A DNA stretch of 64,000 nucleotides from Molanna angustata. Taxonomy: Eukaryota > Arthropoda > Insecta > Trichoptera > Molannidae. Positions within the stretch are counted from its first letter, which is position 1. Each line of letters starts with the position of its first letter. The stretch is taken from assembly GCA_963576475.1 (NCBI GenBank), contig OY754967.1, forward strand, positions 20,996,414-21,060,413, written 5' to 3'. Positions 57,001-64,000 of the stretch are shown in pieces. Both the position numbers and the translations under genes were made by a program. Under the pieces are notes generated by a model. It was not told where the DNA came from, made no database searches, and saw nothing but the letters and a program-made list of their open reading frames with translations.

Positions 57001-59820
57001 TCTGGTCGTTGACGAGCTGTTGAGGCGGCTGACCGAGCGTGGATATCACGTAAACGGTTATGCCGACGACATCGTCATCCTAATCAGAGGTAAATTTGAG
57101 GAAACACTGTGTCTCCTAATGCAGGATGCCCTCAAAATCACCAAAGAATGGTGTTTATCTGTGGGCCTGAATCTAAATTCAGGGAAAACCACTCTAATAC
57201 CATTTACCAACAAAAGAAATCTCCACAATATAAAGAATATCCAGATAAATGGAGAAGATATTGAATGGAGAGACCACACAAAATATCTAGGAGTGATACT
57301 AGATAAAAAGTTGCTGTGGAACAAGCATGTTGAAGAAAAAATCAGCAAAGCGAAATCAGCTATAATGATATGTAGAAGAATTGCAGGAAAAATATGGGGA
57401 TGTCACCCAAAGATCCTACTATGGATGTACACTGCAATAGTAAGACCTATCATCACCTATGGTGCAATAGTATGGTCAAGCAGAACCAAGCTTGAAACAA
57501 CGAGGAAATCACTCGAGAAGTTGCAAAGGCTAGCCTGCTTATGTATAACAGGCGGTATGAGGACATGTCCGAGTGCGGCAATGGAGGTCATCCTAGACCT
57601 CACTCCACTCCACATAGTAGTGGAGGAAGTCGCAACAAAGGCCTACCTCAGATTGTACAAAGAAAGGTCAATAAAGGGTGGGCATGCTGAGCTAGCTTTG
57701 CCTAATTGCACACACCTAATCGACCTACCAGGAGACAAAATGGTCAAGAAGTTCAGTCTCGAAAAGAACTTTGATATCAAGCTGAACACGAGAAATGATT
57801 GGAACAACCACACCATCCAATCACTCAGGGAAAATACTATTAAATGGTATACCGATGGATCCAAAACAGAAGAGGGAACTGGAGCAGGAGTATATGGACC
57901 AAGGACAGAATATTCTGAAGCAATGGGCAAACTCCCTAGTGTCTTTCAAGCGGAAGTTCACGCAATTGAGAGATGTGCTCAGTTCAACCTCGACAGAAGA
58001 TACAACAGGCAGGATATTGCTATTCTATCTGATAGTCAAGCAGCCATCATGGCATTGAATTCCCCAAACATTGACTCAAAAATGGTTTGGGAATGCCTAA
58101 CAAAACTCAATGAACTAGGCAAGAACAATAAGGTCTCCCTGCTCTGGGTACCAGGGCATATGGGTGTCGAAGGAAATGAGCGAGCTGATAGACTCGCCAG
58201 GAAGGGTGCGAGAGAGCATCTGATAGGACCAGAGCCATTCTGTGGCCTAGGAAATTCATATTTTCAGGCAGAAGTAAAGAGAATTACGGAGAAAGTGAGA
58301 TCTAGCTACTGGATTGAACTCCCGGGGCTCAGGCAGGCTAAGGACCTGCTCGGTAATTATGACCGAAAAAGGTCCAGAACATGTTTGAGCCTCGGCAGGA
58401 AAGCCCTAAAAAGTCTGACAGGGTTCCTCACAGGCCATTGTAGACTTTGGGAACATCTGCGGAAAATAGGACTAGAAGAAGACGGAACATGCAGATTCTG
58501 TAGGGAGGGGGCGGAAACGCCACACCACCTCCTCATGCAGTGTGTTGCTGTGACACAAGTTAGAATGAGGACCTTGGGCAGGCCCCAAATGGACATTGGG
58601 TCCATACCCTCATTGAATCCCATGCGGATCCTAAACTTCCTAAGAGGGCTAGGACTCGAGGGGATGCTGTAACAGGAAACCCGGTAAGCAAGTAGGGGGG
58701 AGCGCAAAAGATCCTAAGGGTCGCAGTGCATAAGAACACCCTCTGATAATAATAATAATAATCCTTATACATTCCCTAAACTAAGCATAAATGCTTGTAC
58801 TATAGGTGAATGGAAATCGGTCGTGGCAGGATTCGAACTCGCGACCTCTGGGTTGCTAGCCCAGCGCGCTAACCGCTCTGCCACCACCCATCTCTTTATA
58901 TTAGAAGGTAATTTACAGTCCAGAAGGTAATTTACATCCGTATGCCCAGGGTGTAAAAGGGCCTTAATAGCAAAACATGATTAGCTGACACAACTTGTGA
59001 AAAATATACTCGACATATCAATGAAGAATGTTGTAGTGTCAGGTCGATGCGGATATTATGAATACTTCGATTTGTGTGATAGATTTTGTGTTTTAATGAA
59101 TTATTGTGTTGTTTTTCTTTTTAATTATTGTGTTGTTTAATACGAGTTTTATGTTTTATTTTTACTTTTCATTTTATAATGGCCCAGAGGCCGTATATGT
59201 AAATATAAATAAATAAGACTGTTGTGGGATCAGATATATCAACATACCTGCCTATCTAGGAACACTTTATAACAAATGGGGGAGTGCCTTTTAAATGAAA
59301 TGTCGTGCTCAGGGATTTGAGTTTTATTCACATATAACATGACAACATCACAAATTAATTAATAGTAAACTTTATTAATAAGGATGATAATGTCACGTAG
59401 TATTTTAAAAGTATTACTACTACATCAATTACTGCATTGTCTTTATAAAATGTTTTAGAGTATTATCCATAGATGCATCTACATTTAAAAAATAGTAAAA
59501 AATCCCTAGCACTCCATAATTTTTTTTAAAATTTGACCTTTGTAGTTTCTTTTCTCTCAAATTTTATCAATATATTTTTTATTATTTCTTACTATTGCCT
59601 TATGTCATTTATAGGTAATCCAGATGATCTGATCAAATGTAATCCTTCATACCAGGATAGTCCCCTGTCCAATTGGAGGACATTCAACAGTCTCACACTT
59701 CTAAATCTTACATATGACGTAACTCCACCAGATCTAGTAACTGCAGTTGTTACTGAACTCGCTATATTGCCCTGCACAAGTGTTCCTGTTATTTTACGTA
59801 TAAAACCATCTGAATTCTGA
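36042..59820 (+). CDS. EIF2B4: Translation initiation factor eIF2B subunit delta, 10 coding exons
   Basis: Coding exons 36042-36056, 38655-39614, 40807-40983, 42149-42276, 42385-42487, 48480-48659, 49254-49381, 51731-51905, 52229-52409 and 59615-59820 join in phase to 750 residues. The C-terminal half (about 385-750) has the Rossmann-like regulatory fold shared by eIF2B alpha, beta and delta: [94 protein letters not shown] and [14 protein letters not shown]. eIF2B is the guanine-nucleotide exchange factor that recharges eIF2; delta helps form the core that senses phosphorylated eIF2 in the integrated stress response. The N-terminus is long (human delta is 523 residues), Lys/Ser-rich and probably disordered, with three copies of an AERxAKxxxK motif. 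The five-codon first exon (MDAKE, context GAAATGG) is the least certain part. Introns 5 and 9 are enlarged by repeats and a LINE. Confidence 0.93.
36240..37384. other. Intron 1 of eIF2B-delta, mostly unexplained
   Basis: It holds a 12-bp-stem hairpin at about 36269-36299 (CTTCATTATGTG and complement). A possible DNA transposon has ends AGTATACTTCAGATGTGT (36401) and its near-exact complement (about 37025-37042); no target duplication could be confirmed. Confidence 0.35.
37385..38368 (-). mobile_element. Helitron-like nonautonomous element, copy 2 (uninterrupted, 984 bp)
   Basis: Minus-strand ends are A|TCCAACTGTCGATTCG and GCAACTAG|T. The interior matches copy 1 (for example TAGTTGGGGTGTTTCGGC and GCATGATGGTATGTATGTAT) without the nested 834-bp element. 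The 5' subterminal hairpin TGTCGATTCATT...AACGAATCGACA is preserved. It lies in eIF2B-delta intron 1. Confidence 0.65.
39615..40806. other. Intron 2 of eIF2B-delta
   Basis: Mostly AT-rich. A GC-richer patch on the minus strand (40268-40483) has an open frame of 71 residues starting [20 protein letters not shown] that I do not recognise; see findings. Confidence 0.35.
41375..41490. repeat. Dispersed repeat, copy 2 (first copy at 15925-16075)
   Basis: TAAAGATAACTGCTTCACTA and AGTTTGCATAGTTTTTAC align with the first copy with scattered substitutions. No coding content. Confidence 0.6.
41674..41859. mobile_element. PIF/Harbinger-like MITE, copy 2 (186 bp)
   Basis: Terminal repeats CGTGACGTCTTAGGTAGGCG (left) and the complement of CGCAACGTCTTACTTAGGCG (right) match copy 1 at 11866-12203. 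TTA flanks both ends (41671-41673, 41860-41862). The interior is shorter than copy 1. Confidence 0.8.
42590..43680 (+). repeat. 18-bp minisatellite, array 1 (about 50 pure units plus variants)
   Basis: The unit is TTCAGTTACTCCCGTCCC. Variants TTCAGTACCTCCCGTCCC and TTCATTACCTCCCGTCCC lie at the edges, while the centre is almost invariant. Because 18 is a multiple of 3 and no stop falls in frame, a 393-residue Pro-Phe-Ser-Tyr-Ser-Arg frame appears; it is intronic and not a gene. The complementary strand is G-rich (GGGACGGGAG per unit). Confidence 0.97.
44430..44788 (+). repeat. 18-bp minisatellite, array 2 (cut by the duplicated segment)
   Basis: It starts with diverged units (TTCAGACACTCCCGTCCC, TTCAGTCACTCCCGTCCC), then pure units, and stops abruptly in mid-unit after CCCGTCCC where the duplicated segment begins. 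Confidence 0.95.
44789..46565. repeat. Segmental duplication, copy 2
   Basis: This copy of 32909-35529 lacks the 829-bp insertion and so shows one TGCTCTCCAACCAGG (45903-45917). It begins abruptly after a minisatellite unit and ends inside the Harbinger-like MITE, next to AAGTTTCATCGCAATCGG. That flank is itself a second copy of sequence starting at 44265. Confidence 0.9.
46725..47735 (+). repeat. 18-bp minisatellite, array 3
   Basis: Its first units repeat array 2 in the same variant order (two GACACT units, four GTCACT units, one GTTACC unit), proving the two arrays share a recent common origin. About 45 further units follow. Confidence 0.95.
48731..48942. mobile_element. Fold-back MITE, 212 bp
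   Basis: The left half (TCGCTCATTTGCGAGAAC ... TAATAATGCAGAAATGTTGT) and right half (its diverged complement, ending GTTCTCACAAACGAGTGA) pair over nearly the whole element. It lies in eIF2B-delta intron 6. No target duplication is certain. Confidence 0.7.
49099..49149. repeat. Perfect 22-bp-stem hairpin
   Basis: ACTTACTTAAATATCTATTT plus TT is followed by a 7-base loop and its exact complement. It is in eIF2B-delta intron 6, about 100 bp before exon 7. Confidence 0.9.
49382..50786. other. Left part of eIF2B-delta intron 7
   Basis: AT-rich sequence with two related phrases, TATTAGTATAGGTTAC (50141) and TGTTAGTATAGGTTAC (50297), suggesting an old local duplication. No gene is supported. Confidence 0.35.
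50787..51452. repeat. Long inverted repeat: two 310-bp arms, 46-bp loop
   Basis: Arms 50787-51096 and 51143-51452 are complementary with scattered mismatches. Both contain GCCATCTATGGAGTAACG, GGCACCTACAGGGCTTACGA and TTGCGCAA. Transcription of intron 7 would give an RNA hairpin of about 300 bp. Confidence 0.9.
51955..52065 (+). mobile_element. tRNA-type SINE, family 2, copy 2 (body only)
   Basis: GGCTGGAAATACTG, GATCGAAATTTGGCAATAAA and CTCACCACTTGATACAAGG match the body of the element at 16506-16690. The head is missing or too diverged to call. Confidence 0.45.
53289..55004 (+). CDS. LINE ORF1 protein with N-terminal 28-residue repeats and DUF4780-like domain
   Basis: The frame encodes 571 residues from the first ATG after the leader; a second ATG lies six codons later. 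Residues about 33-165 are four to five tandem copies of a 28-residue unit, [20 protein letters not shown] and eight more. A basic stretch ([13 protein letters not shown]) follows, then about 265-430 resembles the DUF4780 domain common in LOA-type ORF1 proteins ([34 protein letters not shown]). No CCHC zinc knuckles were seen, unlike many LINE ORF1 proteins. The C-terminal third is Pro/Ser-rich. It presumably binds the element RNA; this is inferred from its position. Confidence 0.85.
   Translation: MLVGIKMNRKKQKKTQQKPYHQQRVNTATTQAGLQKPGVPACFLRNPQMQATRQSGSIEHSLQEPGMPTCSLGIPQKQVNLQSRAMEHSLQKPEAFTCSLGEPQRQVTMQSGSMEHSLQKPEAFTCSLGIPQKQVTMLSGPMEHSLQKPKTSTRPLGIPQKQGVVRKATNLPPPGMPGGMDDPLRKGLSGAGTKWYLRFLAEGLTPNEARKKALERKLGNPQPTRGAKRVITPPKGSDPKRRKAPVQAQARTELVGPAINYAGAASIIRVAVLPKEYPRAQLSSNDLTLLEDIIAGELAQPSVLPTAMLQFKSIKFRPSMLVLECLNKGTAEWLENTVTKLRNWEGVELAVCPGDEIPRAHSATIFIPKCSTMDTQCLLSMISRQNGGLNATAWKVHSSRVEGTGRVLLVGMDEDSCNIIKGMGYTIFYRFGRIPVQGLRKKVEGKGKNPLPPSSAPAEAGTLVVHPIDETLEERVYPSTSREGMDGTHPAIPGEASSNVMDVEACLTRPSTSNDGDDYARPSTSWGDGSLLTAGGERGMSPMDTSVALLLADCRGRVPLGANCTLSSEEE
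55049..58672 (+). CDS. LINE ORF2: endonuclease, reverse transcriptase, RNase H
   Basis: From the first ATG after ORF1's stop the frame encodes 1207 residues; the open frame itself begins at 55022, 17 bases after ORF1. The endonuclease shows [36 protein letters not shown] and [12 protein letters not shown]. The RT has [63 protein letters not shown] and YADDIVIL. An RNase H domain follows: [38 protein letters not shown] and [13 protein letters not shown], so all acidic residues are visible. The end has a C-C-H-C motif, [18 protein letters not shown]. The domain order and the '[11 protein letters not shown]' style fit the LOA clade; other I-group clades are possible. It copies the element by target-primed reverse transcription. 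Confidence 0.93.
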   Translation: MTYPVVTSNTKIGQVNLHHARGASAVIADMFTKAELSIVLIQEPWFFKGQIRGLPSKDAKAIWDTREDRPRACILIRDKVKYITLSEFISRDLVPVRACIEIGDLHRDIVIASAYLAGDRLMPPMEVQKLADFCGKNNLPLLLGCDANAHNTIWGSSDTNKRGDELLEFILKENLEILNVGNTPTFVTRARQEVLDITLTSTSISPTMKRWRVSNEPSLSDHRIIRFDVEGLSTTVTYIRNPKKTDWDKYDTNLKYNLVTVDSRARNHLGLERAVDSLTEAIIDAYESSCPIKEKVNCRDTPWWNNYLSQLRTSVRRLFHRAKNNGEWQAYREALTNYNKEIRKAKRKSFREFCENITETPIAARLHKAMARGRIQGPMTLKKPDGNYTEDEEQRALLLLETHFPGSEPVKTEELQAMHCRSNKRNWEVSKTICTPQRLKWAIDTFQPYKSPGTDGVFPALLQRGPQEMHAHLLRIYRCSLALGHIPQAWRIARVIFIPKNGKKDTTLPKSYRPICLTSFLLKTLEKMVDNYIRSEILDKAPLHKNQHAYRAGKSTDTALFELTEVIQKSLDEKEIALCSFLDIEGAFDNTSHKAVEDALARKEVDSTLSRWINNMLTTRTVAANTSGKTIQVSTTKGCPQGGVLSPLIWSLVVDELLRRLTERGYHVNGYADDIVILIRGKFEETLCLLMQDALKITKEWCLSVGLNLNSGKTTLIPFTNKRNLHNIKNIQINGEDIEWRDHTKYLGVILDKKLLWNKHVEEKISKAKSAIMICRRIAGKIWGCHPKILLWMYTAIVRPIITYGAIVWSSRTKLETTRKSLEKLQRLACLCITGGMRTCPSAAMEVILDLTPLHIVVEEVATKAYLRLYKERSIKGGHAELALPNCTHLIDLPGDKMVKKFSLEKNFDIKLNTRNDWNNHTIQSLRENTIKWYTDGSKTEEGTGAGVYGPRTEYSEAMGKLPSVFQAEVHAIERCAQFNLDRRYNRQDIAILSDSQAAIMALNSPNIDSKMVWECLTKLNELGKNNKVSLLWVPGHMGVEGNERADRLARKGAREHLIGPEPFCGLGNSYFQAEVKRITEKVRSSYWIELPGLRQAKDLLGNYDRKRSRTCLSLGRKALKSLTGFLTGHCRLWEHLRKIGLEEDGTCRFCREGAETPHHLLMQCVAVTQVRMRTLGRPQMDIGSIPSLNPMRILNFLRGLGLEGML
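58902..59614. other. Right end of eIF2B-delta intron 9
   Basis: AGAAGGTAATTTACA is repeated at 58904 and 58922. The stretch ending near 59215 (TGGCCCAGAGGCCGTATATG, then AATATAAATAAATAA) resembles the 3' untranslated end of a Jockey-like LINE. The rest is AT-rich with nothing recognised. Confidence 0.4.
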
Positions 59821-59852
59821 ACTTATCTTTTGTAATATTATTTTATACATAA

Positions 59853-59858
59853 AATAAA
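59853..59858 (+). promoter_or_regulatory. Poly(A) signal AATAAA of eIF2B-delta
   Basis: A canonical hexamer stands 32 bp after the stop codon, giving a very short 3' untranslated region. Confidence 0.6.
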
Positions 59859-59931
59859 TTATATGCGAACAAACATTGAAATTTATTACTATCCACTGAC
59901 AAATTTAGATACTCACAATCAAAAGAATAAA

Positions 59932-60837
59932 CTAGTTGCATGTAACACATGAGATCCAACTATAAACATTAAAACACAAATTAATAAATATTTTAAGATA
60001 TTTTGTTTTTTATATAAAACATGTAGGTGTGTATGTCAGGATAGGATAGTATGGAGGTCAGTCTGTTTTTCCTACCCAGGATATGAAAACAACATGATGG
60101 TATGTATGTATGTTCGGAAATTAAGTAGTTATCAAACTATTGAGTGAGATACTGTATAGTGTCACTAAATAAAATTTTTATAAGAATTATTAAAAAAAGT
60201 TTGAGATGTACTACTATAATGTTCATATTTTTATAGATAATTAAATTATCGAGTTGGTGTGTTTCGGCTTTTATCGATATTTTTAAAAGCTTTGGAAATA
60301 TAGGCAGTTAAACTCATAAATTTATCATAAAAAATATTTTTCTTAGTAAAAAAAGTTTGTAAAACTCTTAATTTTACTAAAAAAAAAATGAGATTTCGTA
60401 TTTGTCTATATTTATACCAATTTTTATGGTTTTATGGTTTTTGAGATATATGGAAAAATAAATTAAAAAATCAAAAGTTGATAACCCCTGACTGACACAA
60501 AAATTAAAAATTCAGAGTACAAAAGTTTTGTAGGCCTATAATTTTCTATATATTCTGAAATTTTAAGCTCTGTTGAGTGGATCGAAAGCTATAAGGGGGG
60601 GGGACACAGAGACACACTAAATGTTCTACTCCTAAATCCATACAATATAACATATAGGTACATATACGAAAAAAATTAAATATATGCTACGAAGCCTCTA
60701 AGTTGTTTTTTTTTTACTTCAAAGTTGGAAAAACCATGAAAAATATAGACCCTGCATACAAATCTCGCGTATCTTGGCTTGATGCTTTGTCAATATGTTA
60801 AGAGAAATGAATTCCCTTGAAAAAATCGACAGGTGGA
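59932..60837 (-). mobile_element. Helitron-like nonautonomous element, copy 3 (eroded)
   Basis: The minus-strand 3' end keeps the hairpin CATGTGTTACATG and CAACTAG|T; the 5' end is TCCACCTGTCGATTT with substitutions. The interior aligns with copies 1 and 2 (GAGTTGGTGTGTTTCGGC, CATGATGGTATGTATGTATG). It is the most diverged copy and starts 112 bp after the eIF2B-delta stop. Confidence 0.6.
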
Positions 60838-61120
60838 AAAGCAAAGATGATAGCTGGAATTAATACTTTTATGAAAGTATCCAAGAATGTGAATTAAAGA
60901 AAATAGATTATGAACAAAGCATAAAAATTATGACGCATAGTTGTTAAATAAGGAAAATTAGTGCAATATGAAAATGTAGCTGGTAAAATAGTCAAGATTA
61001 GTATTAACAGACTAAGCAAACATATGTTGAGGATCAGGCTACATCAAACTCGAGAAATGCAATTGTAGTTGCACTCTTCAAAATTTAATTGAACTGCCAT
61101 AAACTGTCTTAAAGATGTAG

Positions 61121-61233
61121 CCAAATAACTTGAACTTTTAGCCGTGAAGGGGGGCGATTTGCACGTAAACCAACGAAGCAAAAAGACACAAATTTGCGCT
61201 CAGTGCTACCGGAAGCTCATTCAAGATGTTTGG
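61121..61233. mobile_element. 113-bp MITE, copy 2 (inverted relative to copy 1)
   Basis: Ends CCAAATAACTTGAAC and TTCAAGATGTTTGG enclose GGGGGGCGATTTGCACGTAA, the complement of the centre of 32586-32698. Both copies are 113 bp. Confidence 0.75.
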
Positions 61234-61385
61234 CGAATATTATAATAGTCATTTTATTTATTTTTGTGGTAACCCACGTTTACATACCTATGTAGCAAGA
61301 GTATTCCATAAAGAAAATTTTAAAAATCAAATATCTAAATTCAGGGTTTTCATTCCTGACATTGACTGGACTTGCCCACCTAGTA

Positions 61386-61580
61386 AGGTATACAAACTTT
61401 TGGCAGTCCATTATAACCAAAGAATTCCATATAATATACTAGATGAAGTACTCCGTGCAATGAGTGAGTCATGGTATATCGTGCGTTTGACATCTTGGTT
61501 GGCAACATATTGCAGTTTTCCATACATTTCAACACTTCCTAGATAACTGTTCTTTAAATCTTAATGAACAAAGTGTTTTT
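61386..61580 (+). repeat. Dispersed repeat, copy 2 (copy 1 at 32529-32830)
   Basis: CCATATAATATACTAGATGA, TGAGTGAGTCATGGTAT, TTGGTTGGCAACATATTGCA and TTTCAACACTTCCTAGATAA match copy 1 without the internal MITE, which here lies 150 bp to the left. Confidence 0.75.
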
Positions 61581-62000
61581 TTCGACAAAAAAATCTGAAA
61601 ACAATTCACATTCGTTATTCTCTTTGGAAAAACAATGTGGTCTGCCTACCTTGTCAAAAGTCCCGCGGAAAAAATCCTCACTTCGATTCATACATTTGCT
61701 AACTGCGACATCTAGTATATTATGTAAAAATCTATGATTATAACTCTGTTCTATTTCAATACTAAACAAATGGGTTGTGGCCAACGCTATACTCCTCACT
61801 ACTAAGTCACTCCACAAAGCTTTAAAATTTTGTATGGAAATGTTTCAGAATGAGTTTGTTGAATTATTTTTGGTGTAAATATTTTATTCTGAAGTTCTTC
61901 AATGCCATTTTATGAAAGTTGTGTGCCATTTTTGAAAATAAAAATATCAAAATTTCCTGAGCATGGTAATATTTGACAGTTAAAAAAAATGAGAAGCACT

Positions 62001-62153
62001 GCCCCCTAGACAACGTGTCATTGAGCTCAAGAAAGGAAATGAGAAAAGATAACTCAATGTATGGAAGTGACAGTTGTCATGTGACAGGCAACTGTCACTT
62101 CCACACATTGAGTTATCTTTTCTTGAGTTAAATGACACATTGTCTAGGGGGGC
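62001..62153. mobile_element. Fold-back MITE, 153 bp
   Basis: Arms starting GCCCCCTAGACAACGTGTCA (left) and its complement (right) run through AAAGATAACTCAATGT and GGAAGTGACAGTTG to a loop of about 12 bp. The left arm has a roughly 12-bp insertion (GGAAATGAG repeat). No target duplication is certain. Confidence 0.75.
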
Positions 62154-62159
62154 TGATCA

Positions 62160-63000
62160 GATATCCTTAAAATCTAATGGAGTCTTAAGCGAGTATTAGA
62201 TATACAAATTTACCAAATTTGAAAATAATCGAGTGAGTACTTTAGTCTATAATTGATAAAGTAGTATAAACATGTTGTAAGTAATACCTACACAGCACAC
62301 ACAGATACATTGTGACGAAACTTTCAGAATACAATCTCAGCATGATACTAGTTAATAATCAGCATTAAAAAAAAACTTTAAAATTTCCGAATTCATAAAT
62401 CCCCACTATATCCCCTTTGGTAGAGAGGAGTAAACAAAATAGTATGTGAGCTTTAATACTTCTATCAAATTTAATAAAATATCAAATCTCGTATTTTAGT
62501 ATTAAACCACTTGTAAGGTTCCTCGCAATCAACCTTACTTTTTGACAATTCGCAAATGTTAGTTGACATCAACGCGCATGTGCTAAGTGTTTAGATGTCT
62601 CTGCAATGCAATTCTCATACAAAAACTTCGTAGCATCCTCCAGTTAGGAAGCCACATGATCTAACTTAAGTGAGCGACTGTGCAATGAAAACATGGTTAG
62701 TATTAAGAATTTAGTATTTAGGTAGGACTCTGCATTCGGACCTAATACACTGGGCTTAGAATTTTATAGAAGTAGGATTGCCAACTGTCCCGCGTGAGGC
62801 GGGATGTCCCGTTTCCACAACTCAAATAATGCGTCCCGTGATACATGTCTGCGGAACGCTAATTGTCCCACTTTATGGTAAACCTAGATGTTAGACAGAA
62901 ATCCCATTCAAATAATATCAAAACTTGATCAAGTGCGCCAAATCACAAGACATGTACTCTTTCAAAAAAAAAACTAATTGTCTTGTGATTATGAGTACGC
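62160..63000. other. Intergenic sequence, no gene recognised
   Basis: A GC-richer patch (62770-62880, CCCGCGTGAGGCGGGATGTCCCG) contains a small hairpin and may be a repeat. Nothing else is supported. Confidence 0.35.
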
Positions 63001-63009
63001 TTTAAATTT

Positions 63010-64000
63010 CATTCAGCAAAGCATTTCATCTCGTCATTGTCAACCTCCATAGGTCAGAACTTTTGCACATCTTCATTTCCACCTTTAACGAACCGGATCC
63101 ATTGCTAACTCTGCCACCTACAAAGCTAATATTCTCGGTAAATTATTTGCAGATAACTCAACCCTTGACGACGGAGGAAAACTCCTCAACCAGTTCCACA
63201 TTGTGGTTTTAAAATGAAAGAAGTAAGGATTAACTTCTCTGAGGTTTTACTCGCCATCCGAGGGTTGGATGTTAACAAAGCTAATGGACCAGATGGAATT
63301 CCCGTTCTTGTGTTAAAAAAATGCTCCGCCGAACTAGCCCCAGTTCTCACTAAACTCTTCAAACTCTCGTTTAAAACTGGTATTGTCCCATGACTGGAAA
63401 AAAGCGGTCATCCACCCAATTTCCTAAAAAAGGTGATCGCTCCAACCCATCTAACTACCGACCCATTGCTATTACTTCTGTACTCTCCAAAATAATGGAA
63501 AGGGTACTAAACACCAAGTTGATCACATACCTCGAAGCAAACAAAATTTTAAGCGATCGCCAATATGGATTTCGATCTTGTGGCGACCTACTCGCGTATA
63601 TGACGGCCGTTTGGGGTTGAGTTATGGAACGCTTTGGAGAAGCTCAAACTGTCGCCCTTGACATCTCTAAAGCTTTCGACCAGGTTTGGCACCGAGGTCT
63701 CTTAATGAAACTCCCTTCTTATGGACTACCCCAGTCTCTGTGTACTTGGATTGCGAATTTTTTAAAAGATCGTGAAGTCATAACTGTAGTGGACGGTTGC
63801 TATTCCTCTCCCCATTCCATCAATGCGGGAGTCCCTCAAGGGTCCATTCTATCTCCAACCCTATCTATTAATGACTTGCTCTTACGCGCCCCCATCCACT
63901 GTTACGCTGATGACAGCACAGTCCATGACAATTTCTCTTTTGACAAACCTCCTAAACAGAGTGAAATATCAGAAGCCCGGAAAGACCTTCATCAAAAAAT
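63010..64000 (+). pseudogene. Broken LINE reverse transcriptase (Jockey/CR1-type), runs off the window
   Basis: Pieces in different frames give the RT in order: FADNSTLDDGGKLLNQFHI, LDVNKANGPDGIPVLVLKKC, KKGDRSNPSNYRPIAITSVL, VALDISKAFDQVWHRGLL, INAGVPQGSILSPTL and HCYADDSTVHD. At least two frame changes (about 63394 and 63425) and an in-frame stop near 63618 kill it. The fragment starts inside the RT region and continues past 64000, so its 3' end is unseen. Confidence 0.85.

Larger units (their letters stand above)
52970..58760 (+). mobile_element. LOA-type LINE, apparently full length, both frames open
   Basis: The 5.8 kb element is flanked by ATCCTTATACATT at 52957-52969 and 58761-58773 (13 bp, perfect). 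It has a GC-richer 5' leader (52970-53288, with CGGGTATGGCGAACCCGGGG), two long frames, a short 3' region and a TAA-repeat tail typical of I/LOA-group LINEs. No stop or frameshift interrupts either frame, so it is young and may be a source copy. It sits sense in eIF2B-delta intron 9. Confidence 0.92.
52902..58895 (-). mobile_element. tRNA-Ala-like SINE split by the LOA-type LINE
   Basis: On the minus strand the head (58895 to about 58820) has GGTGGCAGAGCGGTTAGCGC as A box, CTGGG-CTAGCAA-CCCAG as anticodon arm with AGC, and GAGTTCGAATCCTGCC as B box. The body continues to 58761, is interrupted by the LINE, and resumes from 52969 to an A15 tail (T run 52902-52916). An uninterrupted relative is at 28865-28985. 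Only about 200 bp of this span is SINE. Confidence 0.75.

Noticed and set aside
53429..58707. Many antisense and out-of-frame ORFs across the LOA element
   Set aside because: They are shadows of the two real LINE frames, which carry all the domain motifs.
58805..58895. A tRNA-Ala (AGC) gene on the minus strand
   Set aside because: A and B boxes and the anticodon arm look good, but the acceptor stem is not convincing and the sequence runs on into a SINE body with a relative at 28865.

Overview
The window is nuclear DNA from an animal, most likely an insect. It is AT-rich, has three intron-split genes conserved across animals, and is otherwise packed with arthropod-type transposons: LOA- and RTE-like LINEs, a Penelope-like element with hammerhead-ribozyme traces, a Gypsy integrase remnant, Helitron-like elements, and Harbinger-, hAT- and mariner-like nonautonomous elements. 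I cannot fix the order or species from the sequence alone.

Host genes. (1) Positions 237-23518 (+): an ABHD1/ABHD3-type alpha/beta hydrolase, seven coding exons in phase, 391 residues, with a complete Ser-Asp-His triad. (2) Positions 31396-32019 (-): a ZNF706-type small C2H2 protein, two coding exons, 77 residues. (3) Positions 36042-59820 (+): the delta subunit of the translation factor eIF2B, ten coding exons, 750 residues, with a long Lys-rich N-terminus and a fully conserved C-terminal domain. Genes 1 and 2 converge; genes 2 and 3 diverge head to head. They share no obvious pathway. The rest of the window is mostly the transposon history of their introns and spacers.

Layout. 1-17.4 kb: 5' end of ABHD3 with a 14.8 kb second intron holding an (AT)n tract, Penelope and Gypsy remnants, a satellite of about twelve 313-bp units, a Helitron-like element carrying a nested transposon, a Harbinger-like MITE and several LINE 3' ends. 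17.4-23.6 kb: the remaining ABHD3 exons; intron 4 holds a 5'-truncated RTE-like LINE with an open frame and a perfect 15-bp target duplication. 23.6-31.4 kb: spacer with a hAT-like element containing a mariner-like one. 31.4-36 kb: ZNF706, then a 2.6 kb segment that reappears at 44.8-46.6 kb. 36-59.8 kb: eIF2B-delta. Its intron 5 holds 18-bp minisatellite arrays and the second copy of that segment, intron 7 a 310-bp-arm inverted repeat, and intron 9 an apparently full-length LOA-type LINE inserted into a tRNA-derived SINE. 59.9-64 kb: more repeats and a broken LINE reverse transcriptase running off the end.

The best leads are: the near-identical duplication with abrupt junctions inside a minisatellite; the minisatellite born inside a dispersed repeat; the intact LOA element with a tandem-repeat ORF1; two hammerhead-like motifs; and the long intronic hairpin. 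No prokaryotic system, CRISPR array or convincing tRNA/rRNA gene was seen.
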